From an uncultured Propioniciclava sp. (GTDB lineage: Bacteria; Actinomycetota; Actinomycetes; Propionibacteriales; Propionibacteriaceae), in the NCBI GenBank assembly GCA_937872005.1, contig CALMPQ010000202.1, positions 1 through 12,036 on the forward strand: 12,036 nucleotides of DNA. Reading direction: 5' to 3'. The number at the start of each line of letters is the position of its first letter. Positions within the stretch are counted from its first letter, which is position 1. This document shows, piece after piece, positions 1-8,677 of the stretch. A program made the position numbers and the translations under genes. The notes under the pieces were generated by a model. The model worked only from the letters and a program-made list of their open reading frames with translations. It did no database searches and had not been told where the DNA came from.

Positions 1-2
1 GG

Positions 3-3074
<3,072 letters not shown>

Positions 3075-3100
3075 CGCCCACCACGAACCGGGAGGACCTG

Positions 3101-5332
3101 ATGACCAACAACGTCCACGCCTGCGTGCACCTGCGCTCCGAGGGCGTGAGCGTGCTGCTGGACTGCACCCGGGGCCGGCTGCCGGCCCTCGCCCACTGGG
3201 GGGCCGACCTCGGGCGGGTGTCGGCCGAGGACGTCGCCAGCCTGGTGGAGGGCGGCGTCCACCCCATCACCCCGAACATCGTGGACGAGCCGGTCCGGGT
3301 CGCCCTGCTGCCGGAGGGGTGGACAGGCTGGGCCGGCCGTCCGGGGATCAGCGGTTCGCGAGGCGGACGCGACTGGTCGCCGCGGTTCACGAGCACCTCG
3401 CTCCGCGTTGCGGGCGAGGCCGTGGCGGCCGCGGCCGGGCAGGCGGCCCTCGTGGAGGCGGCGGGTGCGCTGGTCGAGCTCGAGGCGGTGGACGAGGTCG
3501 CGGGCCTCGGGCTGCTGGTCCGCCTCGAGCTGCTGCCGGGCGGCGTGCTGCGGTCGCAGGCGCGGCTCACCAACCTGGCCCCCGAGGCCTACCAGCTCGA
3601 CGACCTCGTCCTGGCCTACCCCGTGCCGCCCGTCACCCGGGAGCTCCTCGACCTCTCCGGCCGCTGGGGCCGGGAACGCTCGCCCCAACGGCGCGCCTTC
3701 ACGGTCGGCGTCCACCTCAGGGAGGGACGCCGCGGCCGGACGGGCGCCGACGCCGCCACGGTGCTGCACGCCGGGACGCCGGGGTTCGGCTTCGCCCACG
3801 GGGAGGTGTGGGGGGTGCACACCGGATGGAGCGGCAACCACACCCACTACGCCGAACGCCTGGCCACGGGCGAGCAGGTCGTCGGCGGCGGGGAGCTGCT
3901 GCTCCCCGGTGAGGTGGTGCTCACCGAGGGCGAGAGCTACACCTCGCCGTGGGTGTACGGCTCGTACGGAACGGGGCTGGACGCCGTCGCCCGGCGCTTC
4001 CACCGCTACCTGCGCTCACGGCCGCGGCACCCCGCCACGCCCCGGCCGGTGACCCTCAACACGTGGGAGGCGGTGTACTTCGACCACCGGCTGGAGCCGC
4101 TGGTGGAACTGGCCGAGAAGGCGGCCGTGATCGGCGTCGAACGGTTCGTCCTGGATGACGGCTGGTTCGGGTCGCGACGCGACGACCACGCCGGGCTGGG
4201 TGACTGGTGGGTCTCGCCCGAGGTGTGGCCGCAAGGGCTGCACCCGCTGGTCGACAGGGTCACGCAGTTGGGGATGCAGTTCGGCCTGTGGTTCGAGCCG
4301 GAGATGGTCAACCTGGACTCCGACATCGCCCGCGCCCATCCGGAGTGGGTCATGGCGACCGGAGGGCGGACCCCCGTCCCGTCGCGCCACCAGCAGGTGC
4401 TGAACCTGGGCATTCCGGAGTGCTACGCCCACATCCGCGACGCCCTGTTCGCGATCCTCGCGGAGTACGACATCGCCTACCTGAAATGGGACCACAACCG
4501 CGACCTCGTCGACGCGGGCAGCCACCCCGACGCGCGTCCCGGCGTCCACGCGCAGACCCTGGCCGTCTACCGGCTGCTGGACGAGCTCCGCGCGGCCCAC
4601 CCACGGTTGGAGATCGAGTCGTGTTCCTCGGGCGGGGGGCGGGTGGACCTCGGCATCCTCCAGCGCACCGACCGGGTGTGGGTGTCGGACTGCATCGACC
4701 CCCACGAACGCCAGATGATGCAGCGCTGGACGGCGCAACTCCTCCCCCCCGAGTTGCTGGGCTCCCACGTCGCCTCACCCACCTCGCACACCACGGGCCG
4801 CACCCACGACCTCGGCTTCCGCGCGGCCACCGCGCTCTTCGGCCACTTCGGGATTGAGTGGGACCTGCGTCGTGCCTCCGAGCGTGACCTGGCCGAGCTG
4901 TCCGCGTGGGTCGCGTTCCACAAGCAGCAGCGCGACCTGCTCCACCGTGGCGACCTGGTGCGGCTCGACTTCCCCGACGCCTCGCTGACGGCGACCGCCG
5001 TCATCGCGCCGGACCGGTCGCGGGCGCTCTACTCCTTCGCCAGCGTGGACCGTGCGGACGTCGTGCTGCTGGGCCGGCTGCGCTTCCCGGGCCTCGACCC
5101 CGACCGCCGGTACCGGGTGCGCCCCCTGATGGTGGGCACCCCCCCGTCCGGCCTGTTCCCGCCTCCGTGGTGGGGCGTGGGGACGGCCGTGGGACAGAGG
5201 TCCGGCGGCGGCCCCGAGGGGGCGCACGCCGGGGTCGAGCTCCCCGGAAGGATCCTGACCGAGGTGGGGCTGGCCCACGCGCCGGTCGACCCCGACCAAG
5301 TGGTGCTCATCGCCGTGGACGCCGTCGGCTGA
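3101..5332 (+). CDS. Alpha-galactosidase, glycoside hydrolase family 36
   Basis: A retaining exo-alpha-galactosidase (melibiose, raffinose-type sugars), 743 aa, the usual length of tetrameric bacterial GH36 enzymes. The N-terminal beta-supersandwich covers about 1-310. The TIM barrel begins at NTWEAVYFDH, with LDDGWFGSRRDD and GLWFEPEMVN following. The nucleophile is Asp464 in YLKWDHNRD and the acid/base Asp530 in WVSDCID; the spacing of 66 residues and the CSSGGGR segment between them fit the family. No signal peptide, so it is cytoplasmic. The frame extends upstream into lacZ (from 2873), but ATG 3101 has GGGAGGA immediately before it and gives a normal N-terminus, so I chose it. It follows lacZ by 26 nt and is almost certainly co-transcribed, so one transcript supplies both galactosidase activities. 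Family assignment is firm; preferred substrate is inferred. Confidence 0.95.
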   Translation: MTNNVHACVHLRSEGVSVLLDCTRGRLPALAHWGADLGRVSAEDVASLVEGGVHPITPNIVDEPVRVALLPEGWTGWAGRPGISGSRGGRDWSPRFTSTSLRVAGEAVAAAAGQAALVEAAGALVELEAVDEVAGLGLLVRLELLPGGVLRSQARLTNLAPEAYQLDDLVLAYPVPPVTRELLDLSGRWGRERSPQRRAFTVGVHLREGRRGRTGADAATVLHAGTPGFGFAHGEVWGVHTGWSGNHTHYAERLATGEQVVGGGELLLPGEVVLTEGESYTSPWVYGSYGTGLDAVARRFHRYLRSRPRHPATPRPVTLNTWEAVYFDHRLEPLVELAEKAAVIGVERFVLDDGWFGSRRDDHAGLGDWWVSPEVWPQGLHPLVDRVTQLGMQFGLWFEPEMVNLDSDIARAHPEWVMATGGRTPVPSRHQQVLNLGIPECYAHIRDALFAILAEYDIAYLKWDHNRDLVDAGSHPDARPGVHAQTLAVYRLLDELRAAHPRLEIESCSSGGGRVDLGILQRTDRVWVSDCIDPHERQMMQRWTAQLLPPELLGSHVASPTSHTTGRTHDLGFRAATALFGHFGIEWDLRRASERDLAELSAWVAFHKQQRDLLHRGDLVRLDFPDASLTATAVIAPDRSRALYSFASVDRADVVLLGRLRFPGLDPDRRYRVRPLMVGTPPSGLFPPPWWGVGTAVGQRSGGGPEGAHAGVELPGRILTEVGLAHAPVDPDQVVLIAVDAVG

Positions 5333-5383
5333 CCGACGGGCCGGCCTCCCCGGAGCCGCCGGGTCGACGACCTGCCGGACCCA

Positions 5384-5618
5384 CCGGTCGTGGTGTCGGT
5401 GGTGGGCCTCCGGGTCGTGCTCGTGGGTGTGCTCGATGGCCTGGTGCCGATGCCGATGCCGGGTTCCCGTCGGCACGGCCGTGCCGTACTCGTGCTGGTG
5501 GTGTTCGTCGTGCGTGTGCCAGGGGTCGTGGCTGATCGGCTCGAGCCGATGGGGGACCAACTAATCGAACAGGCCCAAGTTTGGTCGGTATATGGTCGGT
5601 AAAGCCGTCAAAGCCCAT
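5384..5618 (-). pseudogene. Histidine-rich small protein gene, frameshifted
   Basis: Read on the minus strand, the stretch from about 5558 to 5384 encodes a peptide with 17 histidines in about 57 residues, including HDPWHTHDEHHQHEY, RHRHRH, EHTHEHD and EAHHRHHD. A TAG stop (5563-5561) closes this frame just upstream. A different frame supplies a plausible start at ATG 5618 (MGFDGFTDHIPTKLGPVRLV), and joining the two at about 5560 needs a single frameshift. After HHRHHDR neither frame stops until inside the neighbouring alpha-galactosidase gene, so the original 3' end also seems lost. Such H-x-H blocks resemble metal-binding His-rich small proteins known from actinobacteria; that family link is from memory. 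It lies convergent to the galactosidase operon. Alternatively the His codons are a chance reading, but clustering this dense is unlikely by chance. Confidence 0.45.
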
Positions 5619-5692
5619 CCAACCCGATCTCGTCGAATCAGCCTCCGGCTAGGTCGTTTAGGTGTCGCAAGCTAGCCGTCCGGGGGGCCCAT

Positions 5693-5742
5693 ACGATTTC
5701 CTAAACCATGTGTCGGAGGTTCGAATCCTCCCGGGGCCGCCA
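5693..5742 (+). other. 3' half of a tRNA-Arg(CCU) gene, likely attachment-site remnant
   Basis: The sequence holds an anticodon loop TTCCTAA (5698-5704, anticodon CCT), the 3' anticodon stem, variable loop GTGTC, a perfect T-arm (GGAGG, TTCGAAT, CCTCC at 5715-5731), a 3' acceptor strand CGGGGCC, discriminator G and encoded CCA ending at 5742. The matching 5' acceptor strand GGCCCCG and a D-arm are absent at the expected distance (around 5667), and the 5' anticodon strand pairs at only three of five positions. It therefore cannot fold as a tRNA. A tRNA 3' half starting near the anticodon loop is what tyrosine-integrase insertion leaves at an element boundary. The arginine assignment rests on the anticodon and on similarity to actinobacterial tRNA-Arg(CCU). 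Confidence 0.7.
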
Positions 5743-5772
5743 CCTGAATATGCGCTTTGGCTAGAGGTTTCA

Positions 5773-5798
5773 CCCGGATTCGGCCAGCACCGACCGGG
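5773..5798 (-). terminator. Possible terminator of hspR
   Basis: On the minus strand, 15 bases past the hspR stop, CCCGG-TCGG pairs with CCGA-(AT bulge)-CCGGG around a six-base loop. The stem is 9 bp with a two-base bulge and no T-run follows, so this is only a plausible terminator. Confidence 0.35.
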
Positions 5799-5812
5799 CC
5801 AAAACGCGGGGG

Positions 5813-6115
5813 TCACGTCGGCGAGGGCGGCTTTCGACGGAGATGCTCGATCTCGCGGCGTAGTTCGAGGTTCTCGGCACGCAGCAACAGCACTTGCGCG
5901 ACTCCTGCGAGGTTGAGCCCAGCAGCGAGCAGGCTCGCGATGTCGCCAATCCGCTCCAGTTCCCGAGTGCTGTAACGACGAGTTCCACCCTCGGTGCGGT
6001 GGGGCTCGAGCAAGCCCTTCTGCTCGTAGATGCGAAGCATTTGAGGGTTCACCCCGGTCACTTCCGCGGCGACGGAGATCGAGTACAGAGCCCGGTCGGT
6101 GTTCAGATCCACCAT
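5813..6115 (-). CDS. hspR: HspR-type MerR-family heat-shock repressor
   Basis: A 100-aa transcriptional repressor of heat-shock genes. The winged helix-turn-helix is clear: YSISVAAEVTGVNPQMLRIYE (residues 11-31), then KGLLEPHRTEGGTRRYS, and GLNLAGVAQVL (66-76), which is the HspR signature. A helical, heptad-like tail follows (about 76-94, LRAENLELRREIEHLRRK). The protein is shorter than typical actinobacterial HspR (about 125-150 aa): the C-terminal extension is missing. The ATG at 6115 has GGAGGTG upstream; a longer frame reaches 6325 but its translation is not MerR-like. The gene overlaps a small upstream ORF resembling a collapsed J-domain, echoing the dnaK-grpE-dnaJ-hspR order of actinobacteria. 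It is divergent from hsp20, its likely target. By family knowledge, HspR uses DnaK as co-repressor; no dnaK is in the window. Confidence 0.88.
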   Translation of the reverse strand: MVDLNTDRALYSISVAAEVTGVNPQMLRIYEQKGLLEPHRTEGGTRRYSTRELERIGDIASLLAAGLNLAGVAQVLLLRAENLELRREIEHLRRKPPSPT

Positions 6116-6258
6116 GGCGCACCTCCGAGTCCGCGACGCCTGTCTCCTGCTACGTGCGTGATCTGGTAGGCGGCAGAAATGGCGGCGAACCGCTCGGCCG
6201 CGTCGGAGCGCTTCGACACACCCAGCAACCGCAGCGCCTCCGCTCGCTTCCCCTCCAT
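6103..6258 (-). pseudogene. Collapsed DnaJ J-domain remnant upstream of hspR
   Basis: This 51-codon ORF overlaps the start of hspR by 13 nt. Its residues 9-19 (LRLLGVSKRSD) match the beginning of a J-domain (ILGVSK...), and residues 20-37 (AAERFAAISAAYQITHVA) match helix III (AEAKFKEIKEAYEVL). The connecting part, with the helix II lysines/arginines and the catalytic HPD loop, is missing, roughly 30 residues. The tail GDRRRGLGG recalls D-x-x-KR-x-x-YD-x-x-G. No G/F, zinc-finger or client-binding domain follows. The start at 6258 is chosen for the GGGGGGTC before it; ATG 6306 or GTG 6321 are alternatives. It could not stimulate DnaK. It may be a decayed dnaJ/cbpA, or be kept only as a coupled leader for hspR. 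Homology is judged by eye. Confidence 0.5.
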
Positions 6259-6325
6259 GACCCCCCGATCCGACCTGCCCGACTTCTTCGACGTGATGCT
6301 TGACATCTTTGCACAGGCCACCCAA

Positions 6326-6381
6326 AATCTGAAGTATCCAGTTTAGATAATCTGAAGAGTACCGGCGCAGTGCTCTTCAGA
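6326..6381. promoter_or_regulatory. Shared hsp20/hspR control region with three TCTGAAG half-sites
   Basis: AATCTGAAG occurs at 6326-6334 and 6349-6357, and the inverted CTTCAGA at 6375-6381. The latter two sit in a perfect 9-bp-arm inverted repeat, TCTGAAGAG (6351-6359) and CTCTTCAGA (6373-6381), with a 13-base spacer. A likely -10 for hsp20, GATAAT, lies at 6346-6351, so the repeat covers the expected start of transcription, as a repressor site would. On the minus strand TAAACT (6345-6340) could be the -10 toward hspR. No good -35 is visible either way. The arms differ from the published HAIR site of HspR (CTTGAGT-N7-ACTCAAG), so if HspR binds here its specificity has shifted. The repeat would also form an RNA hairpin upstream of the hsp20 RBS, but without covering it. 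Confidence 0.55.
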
Positions 6382-6405
6382 ACACACGGTTAGGAGGAAG
6401 AACCC

Positions 6406-6825
6406 ATGTTGATGCGCACCGATCCGTTCCGGGACTTCGACCGTCTGGCCGAGGCCATGTTGGGCACGCGCGCCCGCCCGGCCGCCATGCCCATGACGGC
6501 CTACCGGGACGATGGCTCGTTCGTGGTCGACCTCGACCTGCCAGGGGTCTCGGCCGACTCGATCGACCTGATGGTGGAGCAGAACGTGCTCACTGTTCAC
6601 GCGGAGCGCAGGCCCCCCGCCGGTGACACCGAGCGCATCGTGGACGAGCGCAGCTACGGGGTGTTCAGCCGTCAGCTCTTCCTGGGCGAGACGCTGGACG
6701 CCGAACAGCTCTCCGCCAACTACGACGCAGGCGTCCTCACGATCCGGATTCCCATCGCCGAGAAGGCCAAGCCACGCAAGGTCGAGATCACGTCCGGCGA
6801 TTCCGCCAAGGAGATCAGCGCCTGA
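6406..6825 (+). CDS. hsp20: Small heat-shock protein, Hsp20/alpha-crystallin family
   Basis: An ATP-independent holdase that binds unfolding proteins in the cytoplasm and forms oligomers; 139 aa, normal for the family. The N-terminus (MLMRTDPFRDFDRLAEAMLG) is the amphipathic arm typical of actinobacterial Hsp20. The alpha-crystallin domain spans about 30-128, with VDLDLPGVSADSIDL, VLTVHAERR, RSYGVFSRQLFLGETLD, and the conserved A-x-Y-x-x-GVL-x-I-x-IP block (ANYDAGVLTIRIPIAEKAKPRK). A very short C-terminal extension carries VEI in place of a canonical IxI. The start at 6406 has GGAGGA 7 bases upstream. It is divergent from hspR across a region with an inverted repeat, so repression by HspR and heat induction is the natural inference. 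A strong hairpin follows 23 bases after the stop. Confidence 0.95.
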   Translation: MLMRTDPFRDFDRLAEAMLGTRARPAAMPMTAYRDDGSFVVDLDLPGVSADSIDLMVEQNVLTVHAERRPPAGDTERIVDERSYGVFSRQLFLGETLDAEQLSANYDAGVLTIRIPIAEKAKPRKVEITSGDSAKEISA

Positions 6826-6848
6826 ACGGACGCCGCACTCTGGAGTCC

Positions 6849-6880
6849 TCAGGGGGTCGGGATGCGTCCCGACCCCCTGA
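6849..6880 (+). terminator. Strong hairpin after hsp20
   Basis: A perfect 14-bp stem, TCAGGGGGTCGGGA with TCCCGACCCCCTGA, encloses the four-base loop TGCG, 23 bases after the hsp20 stop. No T-run follows, as is common in high-GC actinobacteria. It would separate hsp20 from the next gene, or limit read-through into it. Confidence 0.75.
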
Positions 6881-6911
6881 AGTCCGACCAACGCCCACAG
6901 GAAGGAGAGAC

Positions 6912-7319
6912 ATGTACCCGTCCAAGGAAGCTCGTGAACTTGCGATCCTCCTCCGCATCAGCCGCGAGCTCGACATCGTCGGAGACGTCACCGCCACCGT
7001 CGAGTCACCCTCGGAGCTCCTCGCTTGGACGCTCATCCTCCACAAACCCCAGGTTCTGGCCTGGCGCGCCACCCACTCGGGCCACCGCTACATCCAAGTG
7101 ACGGCGCACCGCTCCAAGGCGCCCATCCGCGGCCACATCACCGCCATCCTCCACTGCGAACGTCACCCGGAGTTCTGGGAGGCACTCTCCTTGGCGAGTC
7201 TCAACCCGGGGGATCGCCGTGAGCTCGCCCCCGGGACGCTCTCTGAGGGATGGGCCATCATGCCACTCACCCCGGAAGCCTCCGGACAAGAGGCGCCACC
7301 CCAACCCCCTCAGCCCTGA
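6912..7319 (+). CDS. Conserved-looking hypothetical protein, 135 aa
   Basis: I do not recognise this protein. It is soluble, with no signal peptide or membrane segment. The first part looks helical (EARELAILLRISRELD), followed by an alternating hydrophobic, beta-like section (VTATVESPSELLAWTLILHKPQVLAWRA, HRYIQVTA, ITAILHCERH) and a flexible end rich in P and Q (EASGQEAPPQPPQP). Coding is supported by a strong RBS (AGGAAGGAGAGAC) before ATG 6912 and by GC-ending codons. It is the same strand as hsp20 but beyond a strong hairpin, so it may be read only by leakage or from its own promoter. Its last 10 bases overlap the convergent end of the photolyase gene, an unusually tight tail-to-tail arrangement. 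Confidence 0.7.
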   Translation: MYPSKEARELAILLRISRELDIVGDVTATVESPSELLAWTLILHKPQVLAWRATHSGHRYIQVTAHRSKAPIRGHITAILHCERHPEFWEALSLASLNPGDRRELAPGTLSEGWAIMPLTPEASGQEAPPQPPQP

Positions 7320-8674
7320 ACTCGGCTGGCGGCCAGCCGGCCCAACGCCTCGGCGCGCTCGACACGCAGGTCGACCAGCGGGTCGGGGTAGTCGGCGCGC
7401 GCCTGGGCGGGGAGCCTCCACGGCTGGTGGACGGCCGACCCCGGGATGCCGCGCAGTTCGGGGACCCAGCGGCGCACGTAGTCACCCTCGGGGTCGAAGC
7501 GCTCGCCCTGCAGCGTGGGGTTGAACACCCGGAAGTAGGGGGCCGCGTCGGTGCCGGTGCCGGCGACCCATTGCCAGCCGTGCTGGTTGGAGGCCAGGTC
7601 GGCGTCCGCGAGGTGCTTCAGGAAGTGCGCGGCCCCCACCTGCCAGCGTGTGTGCAGGTGTTTGACCAGGAAGCTGGCCGTCACCATCCGCACGCGGTTG
7701 TGTACCCACCCCTCGCCCAACAGTTGGCGCATGCCCGCGTCCACGATGGGGTACCCGGTGCGTCCCTGTTTCCAGGCCGCGACGCGGTCGGGAACGTCGT
7801 CGTAGGCAAGGTCGGCGAGGGAGTGGTTGAGGTCGTCCGTCGCCGAAGCCGGGTGGTGGTGCAGCACGTCGGCATAGAACTCGCGCCACGCCAGCTCGGT
7901 CCGGAAACGATCCGCCCCCCGGCCACCGTGCGCCTGGAGGTCGGCGAGCAACGTGCGGGGGTGGATCGCCCCGACCGCCAGGTGGGGCGACAGGCGGGAG
8001 GTGCCGTCGAGGTCGGGTCGGTTGCGGTCGGCGTCGTAGGTGCCCAGCGGTCCAGCGAGGAACCGGTGCCACGCGTCGAGGGCAACCTCCTCCCCGGCGT
8101 CGGGGAGCGCCACGTCCCGTACCGCCGCGGCGCGCTCGACCTCGGCCCAGGCGTCCGGGTCGCTGCGGTCGGCAGCCAGCCGCAGTCCGGCCGGCTCCTG
8201 GGCCGGTGGACGCCAGCCATGCTCGAACCACGCCGCGCTGAACGGGGTGAAGACCCGGTAGGGCGAGCCATCCTTGCGGCGCACCCGTCCGGGGGTGACT
8301 GCATACGGGCTGCCGGTGCGGACCAGCGACACCCCCGACGCCGCGAGGGCGGCCTCCACCCTCGCGTCGCGGGCCGCTCCGTCCGGCTCGGTCTCCGCCG
8401 ACACGTGGACACTGGGGGCGGCGAACTCGCGGGACAGGGCGGGTATCACCTTCACGGGATCACCCCGCCTCAGGGTGAGCCGGCCCTCATAGGCCGCTCG
8501 GGTCGCCAGCAGGGTGCGCGCCGTGAACGTGCGCCTGGGTGCCCCGAGGGCAGCCCACCCATCAGGGTCCAGGACGAACACGATGGCCACCTCACCCCCC
8601 AGGGCGGTCGCGGCCCCCAGCGTGGGCAGGTCACTGCGCCGCAGGTCGCGGCGGAGCCAGACGATCTCAGCCAT
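7310..8674 (-). CDS. phr: Deoxyribodipyrimidine photolyase, class I CPD type
   Basis: Repairs UV-induced cyclobutane pyrimidine dimers with blue light; a 454-aa cytoplasmic flavoprotein. The N-terminal antenna domain opens with IVWLRRDLRRSDLPTL. The FAD/DNA domain contains DGTSRLSPHLAVGAIHPR, ELAWREFYADVL, WKQGRTGYPIVDAGMRQL (TGY at 306-308), GWVHNRVRM, and GTGTDAAPYFRVFNPTLQG. By alignment to the E. coli enzyme, Asn363 matches the flavin-contact Asn378, and Trp367 and Trp344 match Trp382 and Trp359 of the electron-transfer chain. The third, surface position (Trp306 in E. coli) is Tyr291. It starts 3 nt after the stop of the SDR-TspO gene (TGA CCG ATG) and is the last gene of a coupled operon. 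Photolyase beside carotenoid genes is known from light-responsive clusters in other bacteria, so light induction is inferred. Confidence 0.95.
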   Translation of the reverse strand: MAEIVWLRRDLRRSDLPTLGAATALGGEVAIVFVLDPDGWAALGAPRRTFTARTLLATRAAYEGRLTLRRGDPVKVIPALSREFAAPSVHVSAETEPDGAARDARVEAALAASGVSLVRTGSPYAVTPGRVRRKDGSPYRVFTPFSAAWFEHGWRPPAQEPAGLRLAADRSDPDAWAEVERAAAVRDVALPDAGEEVALDAWHRFLAGPLGTYDADRNRPDLDGTSRLSPHLAVGAIHPRTLLADLQAHGGRGADRFRTELAWREFYADVLHHHPASATDDLNHSLADLAYDDVPDRVAAWKQGRTGYPIVDAGMRQLLGEGWVHNRVRMVTASFLVKHLHTRWQVGAAHFLKHLADADLASNQHGWQWVAGTGTDAAPYFRVFNPTLQGERFDPEGDYVRRWVPELRGIPGSAVHQPWRLPAQARADYPDPLVDLRVERAEALGRLAASRVQG

Positions 8675-8677
8675 CGG

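Larger units (their letters stand above)
5333..5812. other. Stretch without an intact gene
   Basis: This 480-base stretch separates the galactosidase operon from the heat-shock locus. It contains a frameshifted histidine-rich gene remnant, a lower-GC piece at about 5560-5700 without recognisable coding, and a 3' tRNA fragment. GC-rich inverted bits just after the alpha-galactosidase stop (5335-5372) could terminate that transcript, but the stem is imperfect and there is no T-run. No integrase or transposase is present. Confidence 0.6.

Noticed and set aside
5390..5602. A plus-strand 70-codon valine-rich frame.
   Set aside because: It is the complement of the His-rich reading (CAC/GTG), with no RBS and no recognisable product.
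6326..6381. A HAIR or CIRCE heat-shock operator in the hsp20/hspR intergenic region.
   Set aside because: The arms (TCTGAAGAG, 13-base spacer) match neither CTTGAGT-N7-ACTCAAG nor TTAGCACTC-N9-GAGTGCTAA, so I list it as an unassigned inverted repeat.
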